64,000 nt of DNA from Mesostigma viride (taxonomy: Eukaryota; Streptophyta; Mesostigmatophyceae; Mesostigmatales; Mesostigmataceae), in contig RPFO01000027.1 in the NCBI GenBank assembly GCA_009746045.1, forward strand, positions 570,638 through 634,637. Reading direction: 5' to 3'. Shown here piece after piece: positions 20,793 through 30,310 of the stretch. How positions within the stretch are numbered: position 1 is the stretch's first letter; the number at the start of each line of letters is the position of its first letter. The position numbers and the translations under genes were made by a program. The notes below the pieces were generated by a model that had not been told where the DNA came from, made no database searches, and was given only the letters and a program-made list of their open reading frames with translations.

Positions 20793-22040
20793 ATGGCTGC
20801 TCTCCTTGCCGCCGGTCCATCCAGGCAGCGTGGGCAGGAAGTCTCTGTTCGCAAGCCATCGCCACCAAGGCACAGAAACATCCTCTTCCACCCAGTCACC
20901 GGGCAGCATGTTTGCGAGCAGCAAGTCCCCGAATGGACTCGCAAGGTCGTCAACGACATGATGAACCACTACGAGTCCAACGGCATCGAGCCAAGGAAGA
21001 AGCGCATCTGCTGCTCCGGCTGCGGCGAGTTCAAGGCCCCAAAGTACTTCGACGACCACGACGATGGCAGCGTCTACCGCCGTGAAGAACACAACCCCTG
21101 CGATGGCCACCTCTGCGGTTCTTGCAGGTTTCTGGAGAGGAAGATGATGCTCACCGAGGTTCCTCTCCAAGAATGCGCCAAGTGCCAGATCCCCACTCGC
21201 GTCGACCTCATCATGATCGACAGCGACCACAAGACGGAGAAGTGCATCAAGTGCTGGGACCCGGCCTTCGAGATGTACGCCTCCAAGCTGGAAGACAGCA
21301 AGAAGGAGCACCCTGAGCTCGTCTCCCTCTTCCCAGACATGGAGGACACCGAGGAGTTCATCAAGTGGCCCCAGCCTGGGACGGCTCCTGTGGTGGAGGC
21401 CAACTTCTCTCTCACTCGCCAGGACCTCAGCAGCGAGCCTGTGAAGGACAAGGGCAAGGACATCGTGCGTGACGACCCCCTCCTGCGCGGCCATGGCTAC
21501 ATCAAGTCGCGCAAGGCTGCAGACTCTGACAACGAGGACGTGGCGCGCCCTGAGAAGAAGGCCAAGCTGGAGGAGCGCAACATCCCCTATGACTTCAGGG
21601 ACCAGTTTGCCAAGGAGGCCGCGAGGGTCTGCTGGGAGGCCAACAAGATCCACCTTGGCTCCTACAACAGCTTCATCTCCCACACTCTCTGCCAGTCCAA
21701 CCTCTCCATGAGCGTCACCCCTGACACCACGGACTTCGAGGAGCTCAAGAACGAGTTCGTCTCGAGGGGGATGGGCGCAGACAGCAACCCTGTCGCCTGC
21801 GTGGTGTGCAAGCAGCAGGGGGAGTTCTTCTTCAGCGCCACGGGGCACGCCAAGGACTACAGGATCTGCTGGGGGTGCGTCATCAAGGTTCTTCGTGAGA
21901 GCAAGCCCGCTGAGGGTGTCACGTGCCCTCTCTGCGAGGGCGACTCCAAGCACACCTTGAAGTTTCCTTTCTTCCACTACAGCGTGGGGCAGTCTGCCTA
22001 CGCTGCTGTCGTCAACCAGCTCAAGGCTGACAAGATGTAA
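20793..22040 (+). CDS. protein with two RING-like zinc modules
   Basis: A single-exon frame of 415 residues. The N-terminal module (about residues 70-135) has CCSGCGEF, then CDGHLCGSC and CAKC, a RING-like C-x2-C ... C-x2-H-x-C-x2-C ... C-x2-C pattern, with a further KCIKC pair shortly after. The C-terminal module (about residues 345-395) reads CVVCKQQGEFFF, TGH, RICWGC and CPLCEGD, again RING-like. Between them is a charged region with a lysine-rich stretch (RPEKKAKLEERN) that could be a nuclear signal. The ATG follows a well-placed TATA box and the gene ends just before a TGTAA signal. It is probably a ubiquitin-ligase-type or zinc-scaffold protein, but I recognise no named family. The long minus-strand frame opposite is a codon-bias shadow. 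Confidence 0.8.
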   Translation: MAALLAAGPSRQRGQEVSVRKPSPPRHRNILFHPVTGQHVCEQQVPEWTRKVVNDMMNHYESNGIEPRKKRICCSGCGEFKAPKYFDDHDDGSVYRREEHNPCDGHLCGSCRFLERKMMLTEVPLQECAKCQIPTRVDLIMIDSDHKTEKCIKCWDPAFEMYASKLEDSKKEHPELVSLFPDMEDTEEFIKWPQPGTAPVVEANFSLTRQDLSSEPVKDKGKDIVRDDPLLRGHGYIKSRKAADSDNEDVARPEKKAKLEERNIPYDFRDQFAKEAARVCWEANKIHLGSYNSFISHTLCQSNLSMSVTPDTTDFEELKNEFVSRGMGADSNPVACVVCKQQGEFFFSATGHAKDYRICWGCVIKVLRESKPAEGVTCPLCEGDSKHTLKFPFFHYSVGQSAYAAVVNQLKADKM

Positions 22041-22068
22041 ATCTCTCTAGTCTGAATGTGTGATGGAT

Positions 22069-22073
22069 TGTAA
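22069..22073 (+). terminator. TGTAA polyadenylation signal
   Basis: TGTAA occurs 28 nt after the stop codon at 22040, followed by a T-rich run. This matches the green-algal signal. Confidence 0.6.
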
Positions 22074-22320
22074 TTTTTTATTAATGAAAGACTTTACGTA
22101 AACAATGTGTCTCAACATCTCATGCATTATAAATAAGCCAATTAATGAATTAGATAGTCACGTAGCATCCATCAAGCATTAGAAAGAGGGTGCAAGTGAA
22201 AGAATACAAAAAGACTTAGCCGTTTAGGAGCTACACTTACTAGCACGCCCCCCTTAGTGCCTAGGACTTGGTGAAATTTAGGGACTTTGCACGCGAAACG
22301 CGAGTGGCGCGGCGTAGGAC

Positions 22321-22490
22321 TACTGACAAACGTACCAACGGAGCGGCGCCAGGCACTTGGACAATTTTAATTACTGACAAAGTACCCACGGAGCGGCGCT
22401 AGGCACTTGGACAATTTTAATTACTGACAAAGTACCCACGGAGCGGCGCTAGGCACTTGGACAATTTTAATTACTGACAAAGTACCCGCT
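22321..22490. repeat. 50-bp tandem repeat, about 3.3 units
   Basis: Units with TTACTGACAAAGTACC recur at 22371, 22421 and 22471, with a diverged first unit from 22321. Each includes GGAGCGGCGCTAGGCACTTG. The array sits about 100 bp upstream of the chromodomain-like gene. Confidence 0.9.
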
Positions 22491-22590
22491 GGCCAATTGG
22501 CCCTTGGACGAACCATGCTCGGCCCGCGCCGCCATTGCACACAATTAACAAATTGCACACTTGCAAGGCGCGTACCTGTGTGTGGCAAAC

Positions 22591-23883
22591 ATGAACTACG
22601 ATCCAGTTTTAAAGAAAATACCACTGTCAGCGATTTTCATGCATGTCGGCAAGAGGCTGACTAAAATAGAGAACAAAGAGAAAGAAGAGGAAGTCGCAGA
22701 CACGAGAACCAAGCGCACAGAAGGCAGGGAGGAAAAGCGTGCTCAGATGGTTGAGGGGGCGACTGGTTACGACTCTCATCCAGAAGTCAAAGATGTAAAA
22801 TCGTGGCAGATTGCGTCCATCAAAGATGCAAAGTACATAAACGGCCGGATCTCGCTTTACATCGAGTGGGATTACACCAAGGAGCAGCTCAGGGATTACT
22901 TAATCAAAGGGCAAAAAGTCCAGATGTTCACCTGGGAGCCGATCGACAATCTGGACAGCAACTGCAGCGACGCCATCGCCACATTCGTCGAGAATTTCGT
23001 TTCCACCAAAGCCAAGTGCAAGGCCTATTACAAGGTGGACCACACCAACATCAGGAAACGGTGGAACGACCTCCAAGTCGAGCGCGGGCTGGAGCTGGAG
23101 CCTCTTCCAAAACGGCGTCGGCAGGACGACTTTGCAGAGGGGTACGATCACGAGGAGCCCATGGAGCACAACGAAGATCTCTTTCACGAATCCACTCCGG
23201 CCACGATCCCTTCCAAGCTGCGTGAGAAGGGTGCATTCGCCGACCCATCACAGGAGCTGAAGACGACGCAGGCTGAGCTCGCTGCAATCAAGGCCGATAG
23301 GGCTGCTCTGCTCGCCAAGTTTCCCCAGCCACCTGCTCCTGCTGCTCGGGTGCCACCTGCTCCTGCTGCTGGGGTGCCACCTGCTGCTCCTGCTACTGGG
23401 GTGCCGGCTGCTCCTGCTGCTGGGGTGCCCCCTGCTGCTGCTGGGGTGCCAGCTGCTCGTGCTGGTCTGGTGCCAGCTGCTCCTGCTGGTCTGGTGTCAC
23501 CTGCTCCTGGTCTTCCTACTGATGCTGAAAGGGCTGCAAGGAGGGCCGCTAGGAAGGAGGCTGCTGCCCAGGCTGCTGCCCAGGCTGCTGCACACGCTGC
23601 TGCCCAGGCTGCTGCCCAGGCTGCTGCCCAGGCTGCTGCCCAGGCTGCTGCCCAGGCTGCTGCCAAGGCTGCTGCTGCCAAGGCTGCTAGGAAGGAGGCT
23701 GAACTGGCTGCAAGGAACGCTGCACAGCAGGGTGGCAGGGGGGCAAAGGGGAAGAGGGGGGGCAAGGATGCACCACTGGAGATCCCAAACGAGGACGATG
23801 ATGAGGATGGTGGAAGTGAGGAGGGGGGCAGTGAGGAGGTGGGCAGTGAGGAGGGGGGCAGTGAGGAGGTGCATGGGCAGTGA
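22591..23883 (+). CDS. chromodomain-like protein with Ala/Pro repeats and acidic tail
   Basis: The frame gives 430 residues from the ATG at 22591 (MNYDPVLKKIPLSAIFMHVG). Residues about 72-140 resemble a chromodomain: WQIASIKDAKYINGRISLYI, then FTWEPIDNLDS and AIATFVENF, matching the usual nG..YlvkW, TWEP..nL and I..F positions with an insertion of some 15 residues between the second and third strands. Two aromatic-cage candidates (W in YIEWD, W in TWEP) are present. A basic stretch (PKRRRQ) may target the nucleus. The C-terminus has PAAGVPP repeats, an AQAA-rich helix-like run and SEEGG/SEEVG repeats. It probably binds methylated histone tails, though chromodomains also occur in retroelement integrases. 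A likely frameshift truncates the acidic tail. Confidence 0.7.
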   Translation: MNYDPVLKKIPLSAIFMHVGKRLTKIENKEKEEEVADTRTKRTEGREEKRAQMVEGATGYDSHPEVKDVKSWQIASIKDAKYINGRISLYIEWDYTKEQLRDYLIKGQKVQMFTWEPIDNLDSNCSDAIATFVENFVSTKAKCKAYYKVDHTNIRKRWNDLQVERGLELEPLPKRRRQDDFAEGYDHEEPMEHNEDLFHESTPATIPSKLREKGAFADPSQELKTTQAELAAIKADRAALLAKFPQPPAPAARVPPAPAAGVPPAAPATGVPAAPAAGVPPAAAGVPAARAGLVPAAPAGLVSPAPGLPTDAERAARRAARKEAAAQAAAQAAAHAAAQAAAQAAAQAAAQAAAQAAAKAAAAKAARKEAELAARNAAQQGGRGAKGKRGGKDAPLEIPNEDDDEDGGSEEGGSEEVGSEEGGSEEVHGQ

Positions 23884-23953
23884 GGAGGTGGGCAGTGAGG
23901 AGGTGGGCAGTGAGGAGGAGTGCAGTGAGGAGGAGGGGGATCATGATGAGTGA
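23884..23953 (+). pseudogene. out-of-frame continuation of the acidic SEEVG repeat
   Basis: After the stop at 23883 the same GGGCAGTGAGGAGGT repeat DNA continues. In another frame it encodes SEEVGSEEVGSEEECSEEEG and ends at a stop at 23953. A 4-bp irregularity (CATG) near 23873 breaks the repeat register and fits a frame-shifting insertion. Confidence 0.6.
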
Positions 23954-23979
23954 ACAATAAGCAATCTGGACAGTGTTGA

Positions 23980-24125
23980 TGAATCCATGCAGTATAATTG
24001 GGGTTCAAAGAATTGTTTGACAGGCTCTTGATGGATTCATGCAGTATAATTGGGGTACAAAGAATTGTTTGAATGGTGTTGTTTAATTCATGCAGTATAA
24101 TTGGGAATAAAGAATTGTTTGAGTC
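23980..24125 (+). repeat. three-copy repeat in the 3' flank of the chromodomain gene
   Basis: Three units share CATGCAGTATAATTGGG and AAAGAATTGTTTGA, spaced about 55-60 bp apart. Confidence 0.85.
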
Positions 24126-24332
24126 TTTATTATCATTTTAAAAAACATTCTCATGCATAACCACGTGACACCTGGTGGTAAATGTCTAAGTCCTGTGGTA
24201 CATTTGTCAACCCCCCAAAGGGGTCACTTTGGGTTTTTGTAGGACCAAAATAACTAGTCCAATTCACACAATAGCCAAGGTCCATAAAACCCAAATACAA
24301 TAGACCAAACGGCCTTAGCAATTTATTCCATT

Positions 24333-24364
24333 GTTACGTCCGACCAAAAGGGCTGGGACGTAAC
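24333..24364. other. perfect 9-bp-arm inverted repeat
   Basis: GTTACGTCC and GGACGTAAC are separated by 14 bases. The function is unknown. It lies next to a SINE-like fragment. Confidence 0.7.
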
Positions 24365-24760
24365 AGCTGGCTTACGTGTAGAGCGACTACTGGGACCCAG
24401 ATGTTGCTGGATGACCTAAGTACTGGTCCCAGCCCAGTTTGAATACCGCATCCACTCTCTCTCCCTTCTTTGGACTGCCATGCAGAACAAGACACGGTGG
24501 CAGAAGATTGTCAAGGCTCACACGCCCGACCCTGTGGGCAAGCCCCCTCCCCCCAAGAGGAGGAGGCGTTTTGATGAGTAGGGCAGTTAGGATTTTTCTA
24601 GACTAGGTAGATTAGCGTTAGGATAGTTAGATTACGCGGCTCTCTCCTTTCCACCACCCATCAAGGAATATGTGCTACATGATCTCCCAACGGAGGCATG
24701 TTATAATTTGATTTTAATTTAGAGCGACTAGATGACCTAGACGGTGGGGCCGGAAATATA
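24365..24760 (-). repeat. SINE-like repeat (minus strand) split by a LINE 3' end
   Basis: The flanks 24365-24389 and 24721-24760 together match the head of the SINE-like repeats at 25965 and 37085 in reverse orientation (TTTCCGGCCCCACCGTCTAG, CTAGTCGCTCTACACGTAAG). The interruption is the LINE fragment 24390-24720. Confidence 0.75.
24390..24720 (+). mobile_element. 5'-truncated LINE insertion with 10-bp target duplication
   Basis: The fragment is 331 bp, flanked by AGAGCGACTA at 24380-24389 and 24721-24730. It encodes the end of a LINE ORF2 (LWTAMQNKTRWQKIVKAHTP, PPPPKRRRRFDE, stop near 24580). The 3' UTR ends with a CTCCCAACGGAG stem-loop and an AATTT-type tail. Similar 3' ends are at 34310-34590 and, more distantly, 31508. 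Confidence 0.88.
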
Positions 24761-24928
24761 TGGCTGGGCTATAGCTGGTACATGGCATGTCAGCAGAGTC
24801 TGAGTAACTCCCTGCATGGGCAAAGCATGACTCGAAATTGCTACGGCTATCACGGTGCAAGGGATGATGTGGGCCCATCACGTAGGCATACATGGCCACG
24901 TCACTAAGCTTTATAGTCTACACTACTG

Positions 24929-25238
24929 CTATATATTCCCTAGGCTGGGGTGCCAGGCTGGGGTGGCTGGGGCGGCCGGGGTCGCCTGCCAGGGCTTGTG
25001 GGCGACGTAGATGTCCGCACCCTTCCAGTAGACCGGCTTCTGCCCCGCCGTCTGCCGGAGCTGGAGGTAGGTCGGCCATAGCTCCCGTCGCCGTTGTTGC
25101 TGCGTCAAGGTCAAGTCGTCGTCCAGCGTGTAGGAGGTCCCCCCAAGCCGCTTGCGACGCTTGAGGAACTCCATCTTATCCGCCATGGTGTCAAAGGTGA
25201 GGAGCAAGGGGGAGGGGCCGGCCTTACCCCGCGAGCTA
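24929..25238 (-). pseudogene. LINE ORF1 C-terminal fragment
   Basis: The minus strand encodes GKAGPSPLLLTFDTMADKME, FLKRRKRLGGTSYTLDDDLT and QQQRRRELWPTYLQLRQTAG, then VYWKGADIYVAHKPW, ending at 24929. The same peptide occurs in the ORF1-only element at 32464. The pattern (DDDLT..QQQRRREL) resembles the RNA-binding C-terminal domain of LINE ORF1 proteins. Its upstream edge joins directly to a SINE-like tail at 25238. Confidence 0.7.
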
Positions 25239-25295
25239 CCATGGTCCGGATTCTCCCGATTTCTGGCCTGCGCTGGTTGTCTCCTTGGTACAACG
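25238..25295 (+). repeat. SINE-like 3' tail segment
   Basis: CGAGCTACCATGGTCCGGAT followed by the shared tail (GGCCTGCGCTGGTTGTCTCC). It abuts the LINE ORF1 fragment without a visible duplication. Confidence 0.7.
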
Positions 25296-25964
25296 ACCAC
25301 CATGGCCGCTGCCCTGCTCCTAAATACCTCCGAAAATCCTGGCATCCATGCGCTGCCGCATTTGCCAGCAAGCCGCCTGAGGTGCAGTTAGACTGCCAGC
25401 AAAATGCTGAGCAAGTCTGTTAGACAGCCACGTGCGAGCCAACACACCGCACAGTACGATCTGCATATCTAGCTTTGTCAGATGGACTGAACATCATTCC
25501 GTCTGGACAATACAAAAGATTCGTATAACTTCCAAACGTCACGCACCGGAATATTGCGCAAGCCACCAAGGCTTTGCGCCCCAATTAAAGTCTTGCGCCT
25601 TCAGACCTAAGCCAGGTCACCTAAGACTGTCACTCTAGAAATTCAGGCCTTTCTGGCGCGGCGCTCCACACCGGCCCAAAGCCACAAAGCCTGCGGCCTG
25701 CTGAATCGGAACCAACCAAACGTCGGTAACAATTCCGATTATAACAACCGCGTAACTTCTTGAGTGCACGGACGTAAATGATCACGGACGTGACAAGGGT
25801 AGGGTGTAAACTACACCTGCTCTGGGTGCACAAAGTTTACCCGCACCACTATGAAGTGAGACCTGCACCACTATGTATTCCAGCGCCTAAGGTGCGGACA
25901 AAGGTGCTCACCACTAGACACTCCCGGCCAGTTAGACTCGAAACACACGCCCTGATCAAGAAAG
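25296..25964. other. intergenic DNA, no gene seen
   Basis: No recognisable coding region, RNA gene or repeat boundary found. Confidence 0.45.
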
Positions 25965-26180
25965 CTGTTTCCGGCCCCACCGTCTAGGTCAAATAGTCGC
26001 TCTACACGTAGTAAGCCAGCCATAATTTCAATGCACAAGGCTCCACATTTCCATCTCCATTCATATTCATCATCCTGAACGACTCGAAAACGCGGATCGA
26101 CAAGATAACGGCAGGCTCGAGCTACCATGGTCCGGATTCTCCCGATTTCTGGCCTGAGCTGGTTGTCTCGGCGGTTGATA
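25965..26180 (+). mobile_element. SINE-like repeat, copy with full head
   Basis: About 215 bp, beginning GCTGTTTCCGGCCCCACCGT and running through CCAGCCATAATTTCAATGCA, CTGAACGACTCGAA and GGCAGGCTCGAGCTACCATG to the shared tail near 26165. It is closely similar to 37085-37292. GGCTCGAGCTACC resembles a weak polymerase III B box (the 47390 copy reads GGTTCGAGCTACC). Confidence 0.75.
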
Positions 26181-26214
26181 GGGTGGAAGATCATCATGGC
26201 TAAACAATGGCTTA

Positions 26215-26900
26215 ATGGCATGGCTTCTCACTCGCTGCAGATGTGGCTTCTCCCCTCGCTGAAGATGTGGCAGGGCCTCCGTGGGCCGCACTCTGGCTGC
26301 CGAGCTCCCCGCCATGCATCTCCACCGCCACCTCCACTCTCCTCGCCTCCCCCCCCCCCCACACATCGCCTCCACCCGGACTCCATCACCGTCCAGCTCC
26401 GTGACATCGACAAGCGCCTCAAGGACAACGCCATCGCCGATCGAGTGCCTGCAAAAAAACATCGCAGGCCTCACCGCCCAGGCGGTGAAGGACATTGCCG
26501 CCAAGCCAGCCCCCGCTGGCCCAGCTGGCGATGCTCCTCCCACCCAGACCTGGGCGGACATGCTCAAGCAAAACATGCACCACCTCCACCACCTCGGCGC
26601 CGTCGCAACACAGCTCAAGCAGCAGACGCTCGACCTCCGCGAGGAGGCCGAGCTCGACAAGCTCAGCCTTAACGTCATCGTCAAGAACTTCGACCTGGTG
26701 GAAGGTGAGAATTCCGAGACGCTTGCACTTGCAGGCGTTTGAGAGAGAAATCCTTGGCCGCATGGGCCTCATTGGTGAGATGAAGCTGGAGGCCCTCCGC
26801 CTTCCCCGCTCGCGAGGTAAGGCGGGGGCGCCTCCGCTTCTGCTTATCTTTGAGACCCCGGCGGACAAGATTTCCCTAAACCCTCGGAAATCCCTCGCCC
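26215..26900 (+). pseudogene. LINE ORF1 remnant, frameshifted
   Basis: The plus strand encodes GLTAQAVKDIAAKPAPAGPA, TWADMLKQ, QTLDLREEAEL and KNFDLVEGENSE. It then shifts frame and continues with GRMGLIGEMKLEALRLPRSR and RGKAGAPPLLLIFETPADK. It is nearly the same protein as in 32464-34016 but broken by indels near 26740 and truncated at both ends. Confidence 0.75.
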
Positions 26901-27214
26901 AGGCGCGCAACAACAGTCGTTCTTCCATGCGGACAGGTCAGACACGCACTGCGTAGGCCTGAACAATTACTTACCGAGAATGGCCGAAAATGTGGCACAA
27001 AGCACCCGCTCGGTTTAAAATTCGATGCTGCCGATATTAATGCCTGCTTCACGGTCAGAACAACTACAAAAACCGCGATTTTACTGCCGCTATCATGAAT
27101 TCTATTTCATTCCGCGCGACCAAAAAATTCAGATTACCCCCCATGCCGATGGCATATAAAAACAACAGTGATATTGTAAACCAGCTTATTTCCGCCACAA
27201 ACCAACATCATTTC

Positions 27215-27340
27215 ATACACCCGTTTGCTCACCATAGTCACCAGCATCTTTGTTAAAACAATAAGTAGATGCATACAGACAGGTAGCGGTTACAGAACCG
27301 CTATTAAGAACTCCTTAGGCATGGCTCGCGATTACCCGCG
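27215..27340 (+). repeat. dispersed repeat with 8-bp-arm hairpin
   Basis: This segment (TTCATACACCCGTTTGCTCA ... GGCATGGCTCGCGATTACCC) is nearly identical to 44468-44594. It contains the hairpin TAGCGGTT-ACAG-AACCGCTA (27284-27303). Just downstream, 27373-27430 repeats GTCGCCAAAG, which also appears inverted at 37370-37435. Confidence 0.8.
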
Positions 27341-27850
27341 CAGACCAGGCCACCAAAGAGGGGAGGGGAAGGCCGGAGTCGCCAAAGAAATGGGTTCCCA
27401 GTCGCCAAAGGCGAATCCCTAGTCGCCAAAGGTGAAATCGGGCAGCATAAGCGGAATTTTTCACTGTTGTGTCAGCCAGAAGAATAAGAAAACCTGCTTG
27501 CAGACCGGCCAGCCTGCGTGACTGGCTTTGATCAGTCAGGAACTCAGGATCCTTCACCTTACTGAAAAAGAAGAGAATATAAGAGAATAAGCAATAAGCA
27601 GCTGGCGAGATGGCGGCCGGTACACTTGAGTACCTCTGTATTATTTCATGAATTCATCGCGCACTCTTTAAGGCCTTTTGCCGCGTCGATGGCTGCTGTT
27701 GTGCGAGCCTTCCTGAATACTAAGAATAGCGGATTGTGACGCCAGTGAACCGACGAAGCTCCGTAGCTTTGGCTTTTTAATGGCATTGCTGTCAGTCGGG
27801 ACATTTGCGGGCTAGAATAGGAAAGCCTACAGTACAAAATGCATCATTGA

Positions 27851-28831
27851 TGTTATGAGTGGGACGAACATGAGCAATGGCAGCACGCAGAATTTTTGTC
27901 TGCGCTGCCTCCATTAGTGGATTATGCAACGGCCAGGGAGCGGGCTGATGCTTATTATTCACGCGTGGTATCCCGCAACGGCCCTATCAACAAGAGCAAC
28001 AATCAGAACTGCACACTTTGCCCGCCAGGAGGCCCTTCCCACAAGATGCGGTATGCGACGCGGACGTGCAGCTGCACCCGCTGTCTCGATGTCATCAACG
28101 AGGGCGGCCGTGAAGCCGACCTTGCTGGCGGTGACGAAATTCCCCGTGATGGCACCGACGAACAGCTGCTTGGTGGCAGCCCCGAATCCGGCGCTGAAAA
28201 GCTGCACAGCGAGAGCCAGGATCTCGGCACTGAGGACTACCAGTGCCCGTTCCTTGTCAAGTATCTTGTGTGTCATGCCACGTTGAAGACCGGGATGTAC
28301 ACGCTGCGCGATGCTCCACACGCATTGCCGGATGATGCCCCAGGAGGCTCAGTGCCCACTCCTCAGAAGATTGTGAAATTCACCAAAGAGCTGAAGGAGA
28401 AGCTGAAACCTTTGATGGTCGACGCAGGGCTTCAACCGAGCGCTGCTCGCAATCTATTTTGAACCCAGAATCCCGACATGCCGCTGCCTTCGCTTGGCCA
28501 GTGTCAGAATGCGAGCAGGCGGATGCGCAGGGAGGATGGCAACAACAACAACGAGCTGGATAAAATGAGCGTGTACATTCAGGGCAAGCTATGCCGCGAT
28601 GATCTGGATGATCATGCCTTTTACTTCTTCGGCGTCCCCGGGCACGAGGATGGCACGCCTAGATTAGGGCTCAGAGATGGGGTCGTGTACGGTGATGGAG
28701 ACCCTGCTCGTGGCGATGACGGCGTCTTCACTCTGATGATCACCACAAAGGTAAATTGTATTGATCAGGATAACGGCATGGGAGGGAACTTTGTACATTG
28801 CTGGCATATGCTTAGGGATGATGGCTTCTAA
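27851..28831 (+). pseudogene. Mutator-like (MULE) transposase N-terminal part, one in-frame stop
   Basis: One frame runs from 27851 to 28831 and is broken only by TGA at 28460-28462. A cysteine-rich segment (CTLCPPGG, MRYATRTCSCTRCLD) precedes CPFLVKYLVCHATLKTGMYT followed by LRDAPH, resembling the FLYWCH/WRKY-GCM1-type finger of MULE transposases. After the stop, GVFTLMITTKVN and GNFVHCWH resemble the start of the MULE catalytic region (ittTk ... g..fihiDaTyk), but the catalytic residues beyond are missing. AAAG|GTAAAT near 28750 could be a splice donor, so the true protein might continue elsewhere. No ATG is clear at the start. The family call rests on pattern only. Confidence 0.5.
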
Positions 28832-28870
28832 TGATTCAGCTCTTCCTCAGCTTATCACCCACCTCCACCT

Positions 28871-28975
28871 GCCCGCCCGCCCGCCCGCCCGCCCGCCCGC
28901 CCGCCCGCCCGCCCGCCCGCCCGCCCGCCCGCCCGCCGCCCGCCCGCCCGCCCGCCCGCCCGCCCGCCCGCCCGC
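28871..28975. repeat. (CCCG)n microsatellite
   Basis: About 105 bp of CCCG units with one 3-bp register slip near 28935, immediately after the transposase remnant, followed by CCAA-rich degenerate units to about 29040. Confidence 0.97.
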
Positions 28976-29040
28976 CACCAACCAACCAACCACCTGCCCA
29001 CCAAACAGCCAGTTAACCAGCCAATCTATCAGCCAATAAA

Positions 29041-29727
29041 TCAGCCAGCTATCACGCCACTCTCTATCACCCATTGCGTCTATTCATGGCACGCTGTCGG
29101 GCACAATTTTCTTTCGTTGGCCCACTGCTGAAAAGGCAATAGTGCCATGTGTGGCCGCAGCAGTGCCATGGTCATCAGGGTAACTATGGTTGTTCTGCTA
29201 CCTTAGCAGCCAAAGTGTCTCTAAAATTGACCTCTGACATGTAATATAGGACCATGGCTATGCTAATTCTGATTTATTTTCGGATAGGAAGTTGGGTTGG
29301 TTACTTTGACTGTTATTGCTGACTGTGTTGTGCTGTTGCATTTTGTGCATTTTTTAAGCGCACATGTATGTTTAGTTATTTCTATTGAATGCAGGGAAAA
29401 GCTCCACAGTGGTATCCAAGGCTTTTCCGAAGACCATGGGCATTTTCTGTCCACTAGATAGCAAGCTTTGCACGTATTCCGAGTAGCCTTGCTTATGTGT
29501 TGCACAGGGCAGAGCTATGCTTGCACATGCGTAGTGGCAACATGTCTTGCTGTTTTCAGTTTCTGCCAAGCATAACCAGTCCCATTGTCATTGCCATATG
29601 TTACGGAGGCATCCTAGGAGTAAGATGACCAATGGCAGACTTGGAAAACAGCCGTGTCTGTTTCCTCATACAGTGATGTCATGTTAAGTGAGACAAAGTT
29701 CTATGGGTGTGGAAAATTTTAAGTCGT
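29041..29727. other. intergenic DNA, no gene seen
   Basis: No supported gene. TTGAATGCAG near 29385 could act as a splice acceptor for the transposase remnant, but the following sequence shows no transposase motif. Confidence 0.4.
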
Positions 29728-29793
29728 CCCCCCCCCCCACCCCCACCCCCCCACCCCCACCCCACCCCCCCACACACACCCACCCCCCACCCC
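29728..29793. repeat. C-rich simple repeat (C5-9 A)n
   Basis: Poly-C runs separated by single A residues over about 66 bp. Confidence 0.95.
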
Positions 29794-30036
29794 ACGGTAC
29801 CCTATTTGGACAAGTTTGCTTTTGGTACCAATTGATGTAATAGATAAACGATGTTATTAAGCATTTATTTTCTCAAACATGTCATTAATGACACATTGAT
29901 CCAGATTTCTGGCCTGTGCTGGTTGTCTCATTGATATTAAGTGATGTTTATATAACCCTATATGTCATAGAGCATAGTACTCCTACACACAGATCTCGAG
30001 TGATTTATCTAGTACCAAATCCGAAAGGCTTGCATC

Positions 30037-30310
30037 ACTCCCCGGACAGGAGAACTTTTGCGGATGACTGTAGGTGTAAGTTGGCGATGCCATGGTAACC
30101 GGAGACGTCCGTCCTATAGTCAGCAAAATTGGTGCGAGAGGTCCCCAGTTCGATTCCGGTCGGATTCATGTGCAGATCGCGTTTTTCCGCGTTTTCCGCG
30201 GCCCGCGGCACTGAACGCAAAGGTTTTCACCTTTGCGGAGTGTCTGATCAGACTATATGTCATAGAGCCCTCCAGATATCTGACCTGCGCCGACCAGTTT
30301 CCTCGTTGAT
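30037..30310 (+). mobile_element. tRNA-like SINE, copy 1 (uninterrupted)
   Basis: The copy begins GGACAGGAGAACTTTTGC. It contains TCCTATAGTCAGC and AGTTCGATTCCGG, which fit polymerase III A-box and B-box positions of a tRNA-derived SINE. It continues through CCGCGG-rich sequence and ends with a degenerate version of the shared tail (GACCTGCGCCGACCAGTTTC, CGTTGATA). Confidence 0.7.

Noticed and set aside
20775-21977. 400-codon minus-strand frame opposite the zinc-finger gene
   Set aside because: It is a Leu/Val/Asp-rich antisense shadow of a GC-biased gene on the plus strand, which has a TATA box, poly(A) signal and zinc motifs.
23184-24008. 274-codon minus-strand Pro/Ala-rich frame
   Set aside because: Antisense of the repeat-encoding 3' half of the chromodomain-like gene.
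30101-30180. Functional tRNA gene
   Set aside because: B-box-like AGTTCGATTCCGG is present, but no matching acceptor stem or clear anticodon arm can be drawn; the segment recurs as a repeat with a SINE tail.
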